Shown here piece by piece: positions 11,024 through 22,998 of a stretch of 64,000 nt of DNA (position 1 is the first letter of the stretch; each line of letters starts with the position of its first letter). The translations under genes and the position numbers were made by a program. The DNA comes from Tilletia caries. Its lineage: Eukaryota; Basidiomycota; Exobasidiomycetes; Tilletiales; Tilletiaceae. The DNA lies in NCBI GenBank assembly GCA_032718865.1, contig JALUTQ010000003.1:526001-590000 (forward strand). Reading direction: 5' to 3'. Under the pieces are notes generated by a model. It searched no databases. It saw only the letters and a list, made by a program, of their open reading frames with translations, and was not told where the DNA came from.

Positions 11024-14000
11024 TCACCCAACGATATCACTCTTCCCCAACACAGGCTGCGAAGTCGTCGCCCTCAACGCCTTGTTCGCCATCCCCGTCT
11101 TGGCGGCCCGCTGATGTTGAGGCTGGTGCAATTGCCGCTGAGCAAGCATCGTGCTCGTCGGACTCTGGTCCAGATAGTTCTCATCGGCGACCAGGACGAC
11201 ATGCGGTCGCAGTAAATCCCGGTGGTCGAACAGGGCCGCCACTGGCGATGACAACAATCGTCCTGAGCAGCGCGGAGAGGAAGGTGCCGTCTTGTTGCTC
11301 CTGTGGGCGTCCGGCGTTCTCGGCCGTTCTCCTTCTGCCTGTTGTGCTCCCAATTTCGCTCTTCGTTTGGATTCGGCGTCCAAGACGAGCCGGTTCATGT
11401 CTTTGTGGGTGATGGCGATGATGGGCTTTCGTGGACCGTGAGGTTTGCCCTTAGGCTTCTTGATGACAGCGCTCGAGCCTAGGGATGAAGCTTGAATGTC
11501 CGCTGTATCGCCCCGACCAGGCTCTTTCGAGTGGATCGAATGAGTGTCAGGTGTTACGGACCCTGTGGACGACGACGACGATGCCGACAACGATTCGCGC
11601 TTGGACTGAGGTACTTGCTGTTCGGTCTTAGCATCGGTATTGGCGTGAGCAGGCCTTTCAGAAAGTATCGTCCCAGCAGCAGGCTGAGCCCCCTTCGTCA
11701 ACGCTGCCGATCCCGCCTGATCGACAGCCGCTGCCGCTACCACGGGCCCGAGGACATCCTCCTCATCCTCGTACACCGACAGCTGCTGCGACACCATCTC
11801 CTTCCCTCCCGGCGTCTCGAGCTCGACCAGGCTCTCGAAGAACTTACGCACAGCGATCTCAGAGGCTCCAGGAGCGGCCGTCGTGCTCGAGCTTGTGCTG
11901 ACAGCGCTGGACGTCGTCGTCGTATCCTGCTCAGTCGTCGTGCTGAGTGGTCCAGAAGACGGGGTGACATCCCGCAGAAGGGTGTTGGTTGCCGCGCTTG
12001 AGTCTGAGTCGATAAGGAACGGATTTACCTCGCTCTCCAGCGCGGTTTGCGTCCGAATCGATATGGAGCGGTGGCTCGCATCGCTCTCCGAAAGCGAGCC
12101 GGACGGGTCCTCCTCGCTCTTCGACACCGAGCCGGACTGGTCGCTGCTGCTCTCGTCCACCTGCTGCTGCTGCTGCTGTTCCAACTGCTCGTCCTCAGTC
12201 GCTCCACTCGCGCCACCATCCCGCGAAGCACGCAAGACCTCAACACCACTCCTCAACGCGCTCACCCTCCGCGCCCCACTCAACGTGCCCGCCGAGCCCC
12301 GGAGGGCACTCTCGATCCGGTCCAGCTGCGAGGGCGACATGCACCGAGTAGGATTGTCCGAGACGTTGTCGGCTGAGGTGATGCTCGAGGGACGACTTCC
12401 TCCGCCTCCTCCTTGACTTCGTCGTCGGCTGCGCCGGATTCGGAGCGGCTTGATGACTTCGAGCGAGTCAGAGCTCGACCGGCGTTCTCCATATTCGATC
12501 GCTGGCCTTTGCACGCGTGACCCCCGTCGTCCCATGGGTTTGGTAGGGGACGCAGATACACGCCCACTGCCCGCGCCGGCAAGGATCCGGTCGAGCTCAG
12601 CTTCGATCGAGGCCGAGTTGATCATCCCATTCGCCCCAGCTGAGTTGGCCACGATTGACCAAGGTGCGGGTGCGGGAGTAGATGTCGACGGCGGAGGAAC
12701 AACAGCGCCGGTCTTGTTTTTACCCCGTCCGAAGAGGGAGAGGAACGCGGAACCGAGGCCCGTCGTTTCTGTCCCAGCACCGTCGACCATCGTCACTTCG
12801 TCGCACGGAGGGTCCAGGATGCTCTCGAAGCCAACTGGCTGCGGTGCTGTGATCCCCCTGGGCGAGGAGAGGAACAGCTGAGGTACGGGTTGGGGGAGCT
12901 CCGTGCTCGCAGCCACATCAGTCTCGCCGCTCAAACCTAGCGAGTTCGTAACGGAGAGGAGCGTCCCGGACGAGGACGTTGTTCGTCGTCCTCCTTCTCC
13001 ACTCGTATCCGGATCTGTTGCCGTCGTTGGAGTGACGGTGGCATACCCAACTTCGTCGACGGCTGCCAGACTCTGGGACGGATCGGCTGCGTTCTCTCGG
13101 ATGCGGAGCATGGCGTCAAGTACGTCTCGGAGGAGGTCCACACTCCTCATCCGACCCAGGCCGGGCCGACGGATGGATTGTTGACTTTGGGTGGAGCCCT
13201 GGGCTTCCATCTGCTCAGATCCCATACCGGCATGGGACGACGCGAGCGGGTCAGACGCGCTGGCGCGTGCGTCGGTGATGAGCGCGATGGAGGAAGGAAT
13301 CAGACAAGCTTCGTGCCGGAGTGCGACGGCGGGTGCGGCGAAGAGGACGGGCAAAGCCGGATAGGCCATGAGGGCTGTGGTGGACTGCGACCGCTTGTTC
13401 TGCCTCCTGCGGCTGCCCTCTGTTGGTTGCATCATCGCTTGTTCTTGTGCTTCCTTGGGAGATGAAGGTGGGCTCTGGTGCAGCTTCCGATGGAGGTCAT
13501 ACTGAGCTTCGAATTCGGCCCTTCGAGTGCTGATATCGTCACCCTCGGTTGCAGTTTTGACCTTGACCGTAGCAGGGGCAGCCATACTAGCACTCTTGAG
13601 AGACTTGGTTGGACTGGCGGCAAATGCTGCGTGTAGACTGGGTCGAGACCGATTGTGAGTGGGCCCACTGACGGTTGCTGACCGTTTTGGCTGTTGATGC
13701 AGATGCTGATGGAGATGATTAGTAAGTGTATGGGAGTTGCGATAGGCGATACTGCCCGTCCAGAGGGCGTGTGATGTTCTCGAGGCTCTTTTGCGCAAGG
13801 CCGGGCGGAGTTGATTATGTTGATGAGAATGCAGGGTGCCGAGACGGGCGGCATGGTGTGTTGTAGGCAGCGGAGAAGGAATCGATGTTGGGGAGCAAGG
13901 ATCGATTGTGAGTGTTGGAATGGAAGGGTAGTTTGTAGAGATGGTGGGGTCTGAAGACGAGTGCGGGATTCCAGGCCGATATGGGTCGCGCTCGATGGAA

Positions 14001-14636
14001 GTCGAGGTCGTCCGCCGTGGTGGTCGGGTGAGCAAGGACGAGAACCAGCCGGAGTTGTTGGCGGCAGACTGTGACGCGGTTGATGCTCGGCGTTGCTGCT
14101 GGGTCTGGGAGTCGGAGAGCATGTTGAGGGCGAGGGCCTGCTGCGCCGCTGATTGGGTGAGAGAATGTGTGCGCGACACGGGCGAATGGGTTTGGGGAGT
14201 GACAATGCGGGTTTCCTTGTATCTGTGGTGCATTGAGGACACGGAGGTCAGCATGTACGGGAGTGACACCGTGCGCGCATGCACAAAGGGAAAAAACTCA
14301 CCCAGCCTGTTGGAGCAAGTCATGGAGACTGTCGAAGCGGGAGGTGGAAGGTCTTCCTAGTCCGACTGTCTTGGCTGGCGAAGGTGAGCACGGCTGCTGA
14401 GGGATGGTGGGAGTCGGTTCTGAGGACAGGCCCGAGTCGGAGGAGGAGTCGGCGGATGATCCGGTGATGGTGCGCAGACGAGCGGCTGAGGATACCCACG
14501 CCTTCCCTGAGGAGAGGTGGGTGGTGTGCGGCAGATGATAGTCCTCGACGTACAGGCGTGGGTTACCGTCATGTCCGTCGCTGCGGCCGTCACCGCCGCT
14601 GTCGACCCGCTTGTGCTTTCCCTTGGGGTACGACAT
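11024..14636 (-). CDS. Large low-complexity protein of unknown function
   Basis: Two exons on the minus strand: 14636-14302 and 14222-11024, joined in phase to give about 1177 aa. I do not recognise the family. The N-terminus is basic (KGKHKR), and the intron interrupts the block DLLQQAGYKETRIVTP (about 105-120), the best candidate for a conserved functional motif. The rest is Ser/Thr/Arg/Pro-rich and probably disordered, with SP/TP and RRxS sites suggestive of heavy phosphorylation, a Gln run, acidic patches and a more ordered C-terminal stretch rich in Lys/Arg (KPHGPRKPIIAITHKDMNRL). No membrane segment or signal peptide is seen. It diverges from the phosphatase gene at 15419. Reality of the gene is supported by the long open frame and the in-phase intron. 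Confidence 0.75.
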
Positions 14637-15418
14637 CTGTTTGGGATTAGGGAATCAATGAGTGTGAGGGGGGCTGGAAGATTGATTGAAGGAGAGTGAC
14701 AGTTGGGGGGTTTTGAGGATTGATTGGGAAGAGCAGCCAGGGGTTCCGTTGGAGGATGAGAGTTGGATGGGATGCTGGGAAGAAGCGTCTGTGCTTATCT
14801 ATCAGTGCATCCTTGTTGCGGGAGGAGGAGTAGTACAGCAGTAAGGGCTCCTCCTGAATGCTGAATGCTGAATGCTGATAGCCTTTGCGCTTCTCCTGTC
14901 TCCGTTTCTGCCTCAGAGGGAAGCGGGAAGCTGTCAGAGCGAGGTGGTAGAGGTGAGCGACGTCTTGGCTGGACGCTGGACGCCAGGAACAGTGAGTGAG
15001 CTGCGAGTTAGGCCGCACGTCCGCTCGGCAGTCGCCTCAGGTCTCAGGTCTCAGCCAGCAACGGACAGGTTATCAGTCAGTCAGTCAGTCAGCACTCTCA
15101 GCACTCTCAGCGCTCAGCGCACATCAGTTGGAAGTTCTTGAAACCGAAACGGTTGGCCAACGCAAGGAGGTTGGGTGAGCTTATTATGTTTCTTGTTTGT
15201 TTGTTTGTTTGTTTGTGTGTTGGTCTCGAACGCCGGACGCGACGCGACGAGGGAAGTCACGTGCGCCAGTGGACGACCGTGAGCGTCATGTTTCCCCCGC
15301 TTCTTCCCTTCACCGCGTCGCAACTGCCTCGCTGAGCATGGATCGTTCTTGAGGACAAGAGGGTATCAAAGGAAGAAGAAAAGGATACATAGAGAAAAAG
15401 GAAAGGAAGTTGTTCGCA
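14637..15418. other. Divergent intergenic region with simple repeats
   Basis: Shared upstream region of the unknown gene (minus) and the phosphatase gene (plus). It contains CTGAATG repeats near 14857-14880, a CAGT tandem repeat near 15070-15092, CTCAGCA/CTCAGCG copies just after it and a TTTG tetranucleotide run near 15190-15215. No coding sequence is supported. Confidence 0.6.
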
Positions 15419-17809
15419 ATGCTGTTCGCCAGCTCATCTTCTCTCTCCCGCCGCGTCCCAGCTCTGCTCCTCTCCCAGTCCAACCCCTCGCTCGCAACCT
15501 TCCAGCACGCATCCGCCTCCACCCAGTCCGCCCCGGGCTCCTCGTCCGCAAAGTACAACACACAGCGCAAGCGCGAGTGGGCCGTCGTCGTCACCGCAGC
15601 AGGTGGTCTCGCCGTCTCCGGGTCTTGGTACTGGTTCCACGTCCGTCCACGCAGACAGGCAGCCGCCGTTCAACAGCACGAGTTGCTCTTGCAAGAACAG
15701 CAACAGCAACAGCAACAACAGCAACTACTACAACAACAGCAGATCCAGTCAGCATCAAACATGGCTCCACGCGGCTCACGTCCCTTCTCCACCTCCGCAA
15801 CTTCCTCCTTCTCCATCCCCTCCCGCTCCCGATCAGCCTCAGGCGAACGCCAACAGAAAGTCATCACTCTCCTCACCGAATCACAGGTCAACCAAAAACT
15901 ACGCGCAAACGAACACTCGGTAATTGTCGATCGTCCAGCGGGCGTATCGCTGATCACCCGCTACGACTCCAACGTCGTACCCTCCAACAATCCCTGCGAA
16001 GATCGGAGAGTCGAGATCATCGTCGAGAGCGATCACGTCATCCCGGAAGTCGCTACCAAGACCAAGGGCGACCTCTTCTTCGGAGCCATCATGGACGGTC
16101 ACGCTGGTTTCCATACCTCGGCTCTCCTCACTCAGAAACTCATCTCTGCCGTCGCCCTCGAGCTCGACAAGGTCTTCAGTGCGAAGGGCGAATATGCCGA
16201 TCTCGTAGGCCACTCTCGTAAGGGTGGCCTGCTTTCGCAACAGAAGGGGAGCGTCACTAGCAAGGTGTGGAAATCTGTATTTGGCGCTGCCCCCGGTCCC
16301 TCCGCTCAGCACACCCCAACCTTTGTCCAGCCACCGAACATCACAGGCTCTCCTCCTTCGTCGCCGTCTCCCGAAGCGAAAGCGGACGATGTTACAGTCT
16401 CCTCCGGCCTCGAGTCCGATCCGGAAATCATCAAGCACGCGATCCGAAAGGCGTTCCTCACCCTCGACTCCGAAATCGTCAACACGCCGGTAGAACTGTT
16501 GAAGGAATACGAGCTCTCTCTCGCAGCCGCTGCTTCGGCTTCTCAGCAGAAGCAGGGCACGGACGCTTCATCAACGAACCCCAAACCGATTCGGCCCGCC
16601 ACAGCCTCGGCACAGTCGGCAGGACCCGCACACAGTAATGCGACGGTGACGAACTCGGGTGCGCTGAGCCAATTCGCATCCTCCCTCTTCCCTTCTTCTT
16701 CCTCCTCCTCCTCAGCAGCGGCATTCACAGCGACACAGCGAACGGTGTACGAAGCCATGCTGCCGGCACTTTCCGGCAGTTGTGCCCTCCTAGCATACAT
16801 CGACTCCGCACGGGGTGACCTCTACGTGGCCTGCACGGGCGACAGTCGCGCCCTGGCTGGCTACTACGACTCCGCCCATAACAAGTGGATCATCGAACCC
16901 CTCTCGACCGACCAGACGGGCCGGAACCCGTCCGAGGTGAAACGGATGAGAGCCGAACATCCGCTCTCCGAAGCGTCGACGGTTATCATGCGCGGACGGG
17001 TCCTGGGTGGCCTCGAACCGACGAGGGCCTTCGGAGACGCGAGGTACAAGTGGGACAAGAGCGTACAGGAGCGGTTGTACGAGACTTTCTTGCCTGGTGG
17101 ACGCGCGGCGGCGAGGGGCCCGCCGCAGCTGTTGGAGACGCCGCCGTACGTGACCGCGAGGCCGGAGGTGGAGTTCCGCAAGATTGCGCCCGGTCTCGTG
17201 GGTGGGGCGACGAAGAAGAACGGGCCCGAGTTGAAGTTTGTAGTGATGGCCACCGATGGACTGTGGGACATGTTGGAGAACGAGGAGGTTGGGGCGCTCG
17301 TGGCGGGCCATTTGGAGAATGTGCGCGGGACGGTGCTAGCGTCGTCCCTGCACGAGGCCTGCTTTAACCCTCGTTCCTCCTCGTCGGCATCACCAGCACC
17401 GACGCCGGCGGATCAGCAGCAGCAACGGGGTGGCGGGGCCGGTGGGGAACGGGCGCATCCGCTTTCGCAGGCGCCTGCGAATTTGAGGGCGTATACGTTT
17501 GAGGACGATAATTTGAGTACGCACCTGGTGAGGAATGCGTTGGGCGGAGCGAATCGGGATCGGGTTGCGGGCCTGTTGGCGATTCCGAGTCCGGAGAGTC
17601 GGTGGTACCGCGATGATGTGAGTCCCTCTTCTTCTCCTGCGGAACTGGGTCTCTTGCTGATGCACTCTTTCTTCTCTGTGTAGATCACGGTCAATGTGAT
17701 TCTGTTCAATACGGCGGCTCAGGAGGGACAACAGCAGCCGGAAGGGCAGCAGGGGCAGAAGGAGCAGGCGGGCAAGTCGGACGATGGATCACCGCGGGCG
17801 AAGCTCTGA
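15419..17809 (+). CDS. Mitochondrial PP2C-type phosphatase, Ptc5-like (pyruvate dehydrogenase phosphatase family)
   Basis: Exons 15419-17617 and 17684-17809 encode about 774 aa. The N-terminus is rich in Arg/Ser without acids, fitting a mitochondrial presequence, and is followed by one hydrophobic segment at about 55-75 and a poly-Gln run. PP2C motifs appear in order: DGHAG (about 226) for metal binding, CTGDSRA (about 475), a RVLGGLEPTRAFGD block, and MATDGLWD (about 613); the second exon starts with the terminal motif ITVNVILFN. These are arranged as in yeast Ptc5, which dephosphorylates and activates pyruvate dehydrogenase E1-alpha. The spacer between the first two motifs (about 290-450) is an unusually long Ser/Ala-rich insert. 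Assignment to Ptc5 rather than Ptc6 rests on motif order and the membrane anchor. Confidence 0.85.
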
Positions 17810-18000
17810 GCGGGCGCGGATAGAGAACATTTCAAAAGGTGTCGCGTGTTGGGGGTGGATCTGTGTGGGCCCCCTTTCCTTTTGTTTTGTCCCCTTTTGT
17901 GTTTTTCCACCGAAAATCTCACTTGGCTGTGACCACAGCTCGCTCGACTCGCTCCTGTTGGGCGATTGCCACCATAATATTCCGAATCCGAATCGCGAAG

Positions 18001-20638
18001 ATGGAGTCGACGTCAAGAGAAAGTCATGGGCGCGAGCGTGGGAGTGCGAGCAGAAGGAGCCGACGGTGCGCGATCACGGCCAAGGCGGTCAAGCTCCTCG
18101 TCCTTCTCGTCGTCTTCATGGCAGCGGCGGGTTGCGGACATGCGCTTGCAGTGGACTCCGCAGCGGCTGCACGACTGCCTCCACCTACTGTCCAATCCGC
18201 AGCGCCGTCGGGCGAGTCCTCAGGCGTGCGCGCAGCAGACGGAACACCCGCTCCCACTCCCACTCCTGCTCCGAAGACCTTCCGATCGCACCTCTCCTCC
18301 TCTGTGATCTCCCTCCTCAACGTCGTCCTAACCGACCTAGCCGAGATCTTCTCCCTCTCCGAAGCATACGCCTCCTCCTCCGGCTTCGGCTGGGAACCCG
18401 AGGACGCCGTCGAATATCCACAAGACGATGGGAGCTTAGATGGAGGGGGGAATCCCGTCTTCAACTGGGAGGGGAGTTCCCTTGTCGTCGTGAGGTCGCA
18501 GGCGTCGTATCTTACCCGGCCGGCGGCGTTTGGGCCCCGCGTGCAGGCGGAGGATGGGATGAAGGGGATGTTGTTGCCTATTGGGATGTTCTATCGGCCT
18601 CCTGTTGGGCATGGGGGGAAAAAGGAGGATGGGGGGAAGGAGTACAACAGGGCATGTCCTTATAAGGGCGGGCCGGGATGGAGAGATAATACGGAGGATA
18701 ACGAGGATGAGACGTTGAGCTCTTCCTTCTGGAGCTGGAATGCGCCGGCTGGGGAGCACGAGGAGGAGGAGGAGGAGGGTATCTCCATGAGCTCTGCTCC
18801 CGGACAAGACAGCCAGGCCGCCTTCACAACAGCAGCATCAGCAGACGAGGCCACCTTGTCCGAACTACGACCGCCCCGACACTGGATCGCCCTGATCGAG
18901 CGCGGGACCTGTCCCTTCGTCGCCAAAGTTCGCGTCGCACAGGCGTTAGGAGCGATCGCTGTCGTCGTTGGCGATGCGCCTAGCCCAGGTTGGACTCCGC
19001 CCCCACCGATCTTGTCTCAAAAACGATCCCGCGTTCTCGACGATGTTGCGGCGGCGGATGAAAAGGGGCAGCATGGAGGCGAAGGCGGGAGAGAAGGGGA
19101 GGATGGGAAGAAGGAGAAGGAGAAAGAGTCGTTCTGGGCTTGGTTGAAGCGAGTCACGGGGTGGGACGCCCTTTGTGAGCTCCTTTTTGGTCCTCCGCGC
19201 CATGGCAAACCAGTTGCGGACGAAGACGACGGTGCGGATCCGGGCCAGAGCAACAAGGTGTGTTTCTCACTACATCCATTGAGCTCTTTCTCACGAATAT
19301 AAGCAGCATGACTGACGCATAACTACGCTCCATTTGCAGCGCCTTGTTACCATGTTTGGCGGCGGGGACACGTCGGACATCCACATTCCTGCCACATTCG
19401 TCACCCGACCGTCGTATCTCGACCTGATCCGTCTCATCGACGAGGTAGAGCACGAGCAGCAAGAGCCGCGACAGCGGCGTCGTCGCCCTCACAACGGAGA
19501 CGAAGGAGATCAGGATCAGGATGAGGACGAGGATGAGGATGAAGGCGAGGGTGATAGCGAGCGGACGCCCCGAGGACTGGAGGTTATTCTTGAACGCGAC
19601 GAGCTCGTCTGGGAGTGGCCCCTCATCGACTTTGCCATCTTCCTCCTCCTCCTACCTTCGATCATGACCCTCGGTACGGTGCTCATTCACCGCGTTCGAC
19701 TCGCACGACAACGGGCGAAAGATCGCGCGCCGGAAATTTTCGTTGCCAATCTGCCCTGCTACATTTGGAGAGGCGGTGGTGTGCCCTGGGAGAAGGTGGA
19801 GGGTGATCCAGACGCATTCGACGGGGCGGGCAAGAAGCGGTCGACTGCTGGCGGTACCAGTAACCGAGCAGGAATCGAATCGGCGGAAGCAGCGGAGGAA
19901 GAGGCGAGTCTGTTGGGGAACTCTTCGAATGGTGGCACACTTGATCCTGAGACTGGCGAGGCGGACTTTGATCTGGAGGCAGCGGGGGGATCCAGTCGTG
20001 GAATCTCGTCGAGCAAGATGCGCAATAGCTCCTCGTCGGATGACGACGTTGGCCCATCATCAGGACATGAACCTGGTCTGCCTTCCTCCTCCTCTACGGC
20101 CGCCGCTCAAAAGGACGACAACAACAGCACCACGTCGAGGAAAGTGTCCTCGCGTCTTTCCAAAGCGGCCGCCTCGACCTCCTTCGACTTCCTCCCCGCC
20201 GGACGTCAGTACTACGGCACGGTCGAATGCGCGATCTGCCTGGACGACTTTGCCGACGGCGACCAAGTCCGGATCCTGCCCTGTGGACACTGCTTCCATC
20301 GATCGGAGGTGGACGAGTGGTTGACGCGGATGAGGAAGTTGTGTCCGGTGTGTAAGCGGGACTGTACGGTTGCTGTGCCGGATTGGGTGCAGAGGAATGA
20401 GGTGCCCAGCTCGTCGGTTCGGCCGAGTCCGAGTGGGAGTCGGAGCGCGAGTGCTGGCGTGGCAGCAGGTCGAACTTTAACTTCGGAAGGGGTTGATGAT
20501 GTGGGGGGATCCGGAGCACCACCGCCGGCTTCGTCTGCCGTTGACGTCGTCTCGCTCGCCGAAGCGCTCGAACTGGATGGGCAGCCTTCGTCGCGGTCAC
20601 GAGATGGATCCGGATCGACGCGAGGCCCGGCGAATTGA
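18001..20638 (+). CDS. PA-TM-RING family E3 ubiquitin ligase
   Basis: Exons 18001-19257 and 19340-20638; about 851 aa. A hydrophobic segment at about 29-50 after a basic start is a signal peptide or anchor. A protease-associated domain follows in two parts: IALIERGTCPFVAKVRVAQ at about 296-315 and IPATFVTRPSYLDLI in exon 2, separated by a Glu/Lys-rich insert. A second hydrophobic segment near 513-538 is the transmembrane helix. A C3H2C3 RING-H2 finger lies at about 716-768 (CAICLDDF..CGHCFHRSEVDEW..CPVCKRD). The luminal PA domain, single helix and cytosolic RING match RNF13/RNF167-type ligases of the endomembrane system, which ubiquitinate membrane cargo. An acidic Asp/Glu run precedes the helix. 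The start at 18001 is the first ATG giving a normal signal sequence. Confidence 0.88.
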
Positions 20639-22228
20639 TTTGTGGCTCGCCACTGCGATTACTTTGCGGAAACCTACATCTCCTCTCTTGGCGACAATTC
20701 TTCCCTCCTTTTCACTGCGGTATACATACATATCTCTTGGTTCGCCGTTGGCCTATACGACAAACGGTGTTTATCCATCGCTCTTTCCGCTCCGTCCGAA
20801 CTCCGAGGCCGTCTCCCCACCCATCAAGCAGTACCATACACGCATACTCTTATTCGCCCCCGGGTCCCGGTGCTGCTGTCTCTTGTTCTCTCCCTCTCTG
20901 AAAGGGTTTGTATTCTACTCACGCTTCTCTTTTCCGGTCAAGTCTTTCACAACATATAACCGCTCCGGTTTCTTTGCACTGGCTCGTATCGCATCTGGAC
21001 GGGGCTTCCTTGAGAACGATCCTCGCAGACATCTTGCTCTGCAGAGGTGGAGCGACGTTTGCTTTTGCCCTCCCCCCTCCCCATTGTCCCCTTTACTGCA
21101 GCAGCCTTGCCTCGTTGACTCCTTCTAATTTTAATTTTTTTCCAATCCAGCAGATCCAGCAAGCAGAAGACACAAAGCGAAGCACCAGCCAAAGATCCAG
21201 CTTCGCCCACACGGACAATCGCAGCCACTCTGGCTGCTTCCGCCGAGCGCGACATGCACAATGCCACCCGCTCCCAACTCGGTGGAAGCCATGTGCGACT
21301 ATCATGCCTGGACGGCCGCCAAATCCATGTGTCGCACATGGCTTTCACCTTTGGTGGCTGCTGCTCGTCGCTGCTTAGTGGTTGGGGTCTGCTTCTCTTG
21401 CCTGCGTCAAAAATCTATTGACAAAACTCTCACAGGTTATCGCAGCATATCTTTCGGAACGGCACAAGACCCTCCCCTTCCCCTCCCTCCTCTCGATCGT
21501 TCTGCACGCATGGCATGTGTAGAGCAGCAACTCGGCATACATATGCTACCGTACAATCTGACAACTGACCCACACTCTTTGCGCAAGCGTCCGTCCCACC
21601 TGTGTCACGCAGGATCGCGGATGACTTTGTACTCTTTTCCCGCTCGGGCCAGGCACTTCGGATGTCGTACTTACCCTGACAACTCTCCTCATCGTCACAG
21701 ACAGCCTCAAGCATCTCCGACGTCCTCGATCTCGGCAGCGCATCCCTCGTCGTCGCCGGTCGCCCAGCGCCCAGCTCTCTCCCTCCTGGGCGCTTCTCCT
21801 TCTTGCTTCGGCTTGTCGGCCGGCTCCAGCTCTCAGCTTCGGACGTTTCCCTCATCCCTGCGTTCATGGACCATTGCACCCTCTCTCTAGCCCTCGTCTG
21901 TCTTTGCGACCTCGCCCAACTCGCCAGAGGTGAGTTGAAAGGCGTGCTGTCCTCCCTCTCATTTGGCTCGCTGTCAGCTCTGAACAATCACCGTGATACA
22001 TGACCTTCATTTCATCCCTCGACAGGGTGCGGTTAGCAGGATCGGTGACTGACGTTTACACTTTACACCCTCCACCGCCTCCCGCCTCACCCTCCTTTTA
22101 CGTACAGGGGTCTGCGGAGACAGGCAGCAAGTTACAAACGTCGGCGCAAGGCCGCCCTCATGATCATGTATCAGCTCCTCCGTCCGGCGTACCTGTGCCT
22201 GACACGTATGCTTCGTCCCAGTGCGCAC

Positions 22229-22236
22229 GTATATAA
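22229..22236 (+). promoter_or_regulatory. TATA box of the secreted-protein gene
   Basis: GTATATAA lies about 185 bp upstream of the ATG at 22416, within the string CGTATATAAGCAG that also precedes GRR1. Confidence 0.55.
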
Positions 22237-22252
22237 GCAGCGCTGTTGCTCT

Positions 22253-22329
22253 CTCAGGCCTCAGGCCTCAGAGCCTCAGGCCTCAGGACTGAGGCCTGAG
22301 GACTGACTACTGACTACTGACTACTGACT
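22253..22329. repeat. AGGCCT/CTGACTA repeat cluster in a promoter
   Basis: Several copies of the near-palindrome CTCAGGCCTCAG in direct and inverted order are followed by tandem CTGACTA units. The cluster lies between the TATA box and the start codon of the secreted-protein gene, so it would be in the 5' UTR and could fold into hairpins. Confidence 0.7.
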
Positions 22330-22415
22330 TCTTGCACCTTCATCCAACACACACACACACAGCAGATACTTCTCCCCGCTTTCACATCCCCGATCTCCTT
22401 CTTCTTCGTACCAGG

Positions 22416-22998
22416 ATGAACATCAGCATTATTGCCCTCTTCTGTGGGCTCTTTGCCGCGAGCATCGTCGCGGCGAATGATGGAGATCGCGGCTTTCATC
22501 CTCACGAAGAGGATCAAGAACTCCTGCTTCGCGGCCGTTATCCGCATGACGATTCATCCGCTGCCATCACTGTGAGTTCAGCTTTCCCGTTCAGGTTGAA
22601 ATCAAGCCGACGCGGTCAGCGGTGTAAGCTCATTGCTCTATCTTCTTTTGACAGAAATGCATGGATGTTGAGTGCTACTCGAACGATCACCGCTGGGCCA
22701 TCGACGAATGGTTCCAGGGTAGCTGCTACGGGTAATGCGAGCTCTGCACGCTGGAGCGCCGCAACCAGCGCTGCTCAGCAGTGAGTTCAGCTTTCCCATT
22801 CAGGTTTGAATCAAGTCGACGCAGTCAGCGGTGTGGGCTCATTGCTCTTTCTTCCTTTGACAGGATTATCAGCGGAAGTACCAGGAGCGCATGGATCACT
22901 GCAAATCCAATCCAGGCGTCAAAAAACGTTTCGGTAGCTGCGATGAGTACAGCGCCCACTGCCTGCAGAAGGGCGTGGACCCGCGCTGCGATTATTAA
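22416..22998 (+). pseudogene. Small secreted cysteine-rich protein gene with in-frame TAA
   Basis: Exons 22416-22571, 22655-22780, 22864-22998. Exon 1 encodes a signal peptide (about residues 1-20, hydrophobic, ending ASIVAA) and an acidic spacer. Exons 2 and 3 encode a Cys-rich domain with ten cysteines in the open frame, but codon 27 of exon 2 (22733-22735) is TAA. Beyond it the same frame stays open, keeps coding Cys-rich charged sequence (CELCTLERRNQRC), passes through a second GT-AG intron in phase and ends at a proper TAA at 22996. Either the gene is a recent nonsense pseudogene, or it makes a 78-aa short form, or the stop is read through. Signal peptide plus many cysteines fits an effector-like extracellular protein; no family is recognised. 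Both introns are 83 nt and nearly identical. Confidence 0.6.
22572..22863 (+). repeat. Pair of near-identical introns (introner-like)
   Basis: Introns 22572-22654 and 22781-22863 are both exactly 83 nt and match at 74 of 83 positions by direct comparison, from GTGAGTTCAGCTTTCCC through the terminal TTGACAG. The flanking exon sequences are not duplicated. This suggests intron copying within the gene. Confidence 0.85.

Larger units (their letters stand above)
20639..22415. other. Long intergenic region
   Basis: About 1.8 kb without a recognisable gene. All longer frames are compositional and lack conserved motifs. The last 200 bp hold a TATA box and a cluster of short direct and inverted repeats (separate entries) just before the secreted-protein gene. 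Confidence 0.55.

Noticed and set aside
22733..22735. Reassigned stop codon (non-standard nuclear code) to explain the internal TAA
   Set aside because: RER1, NDE1 and other genes here end properly at TAA, so TAA is a normal stop.
22720..22790. An extra short intron removing the internal TAA
   Set aside because: The possible GT/AG pairs around it (37, 47 and 50 nt) all break the reading frame into exon 3.
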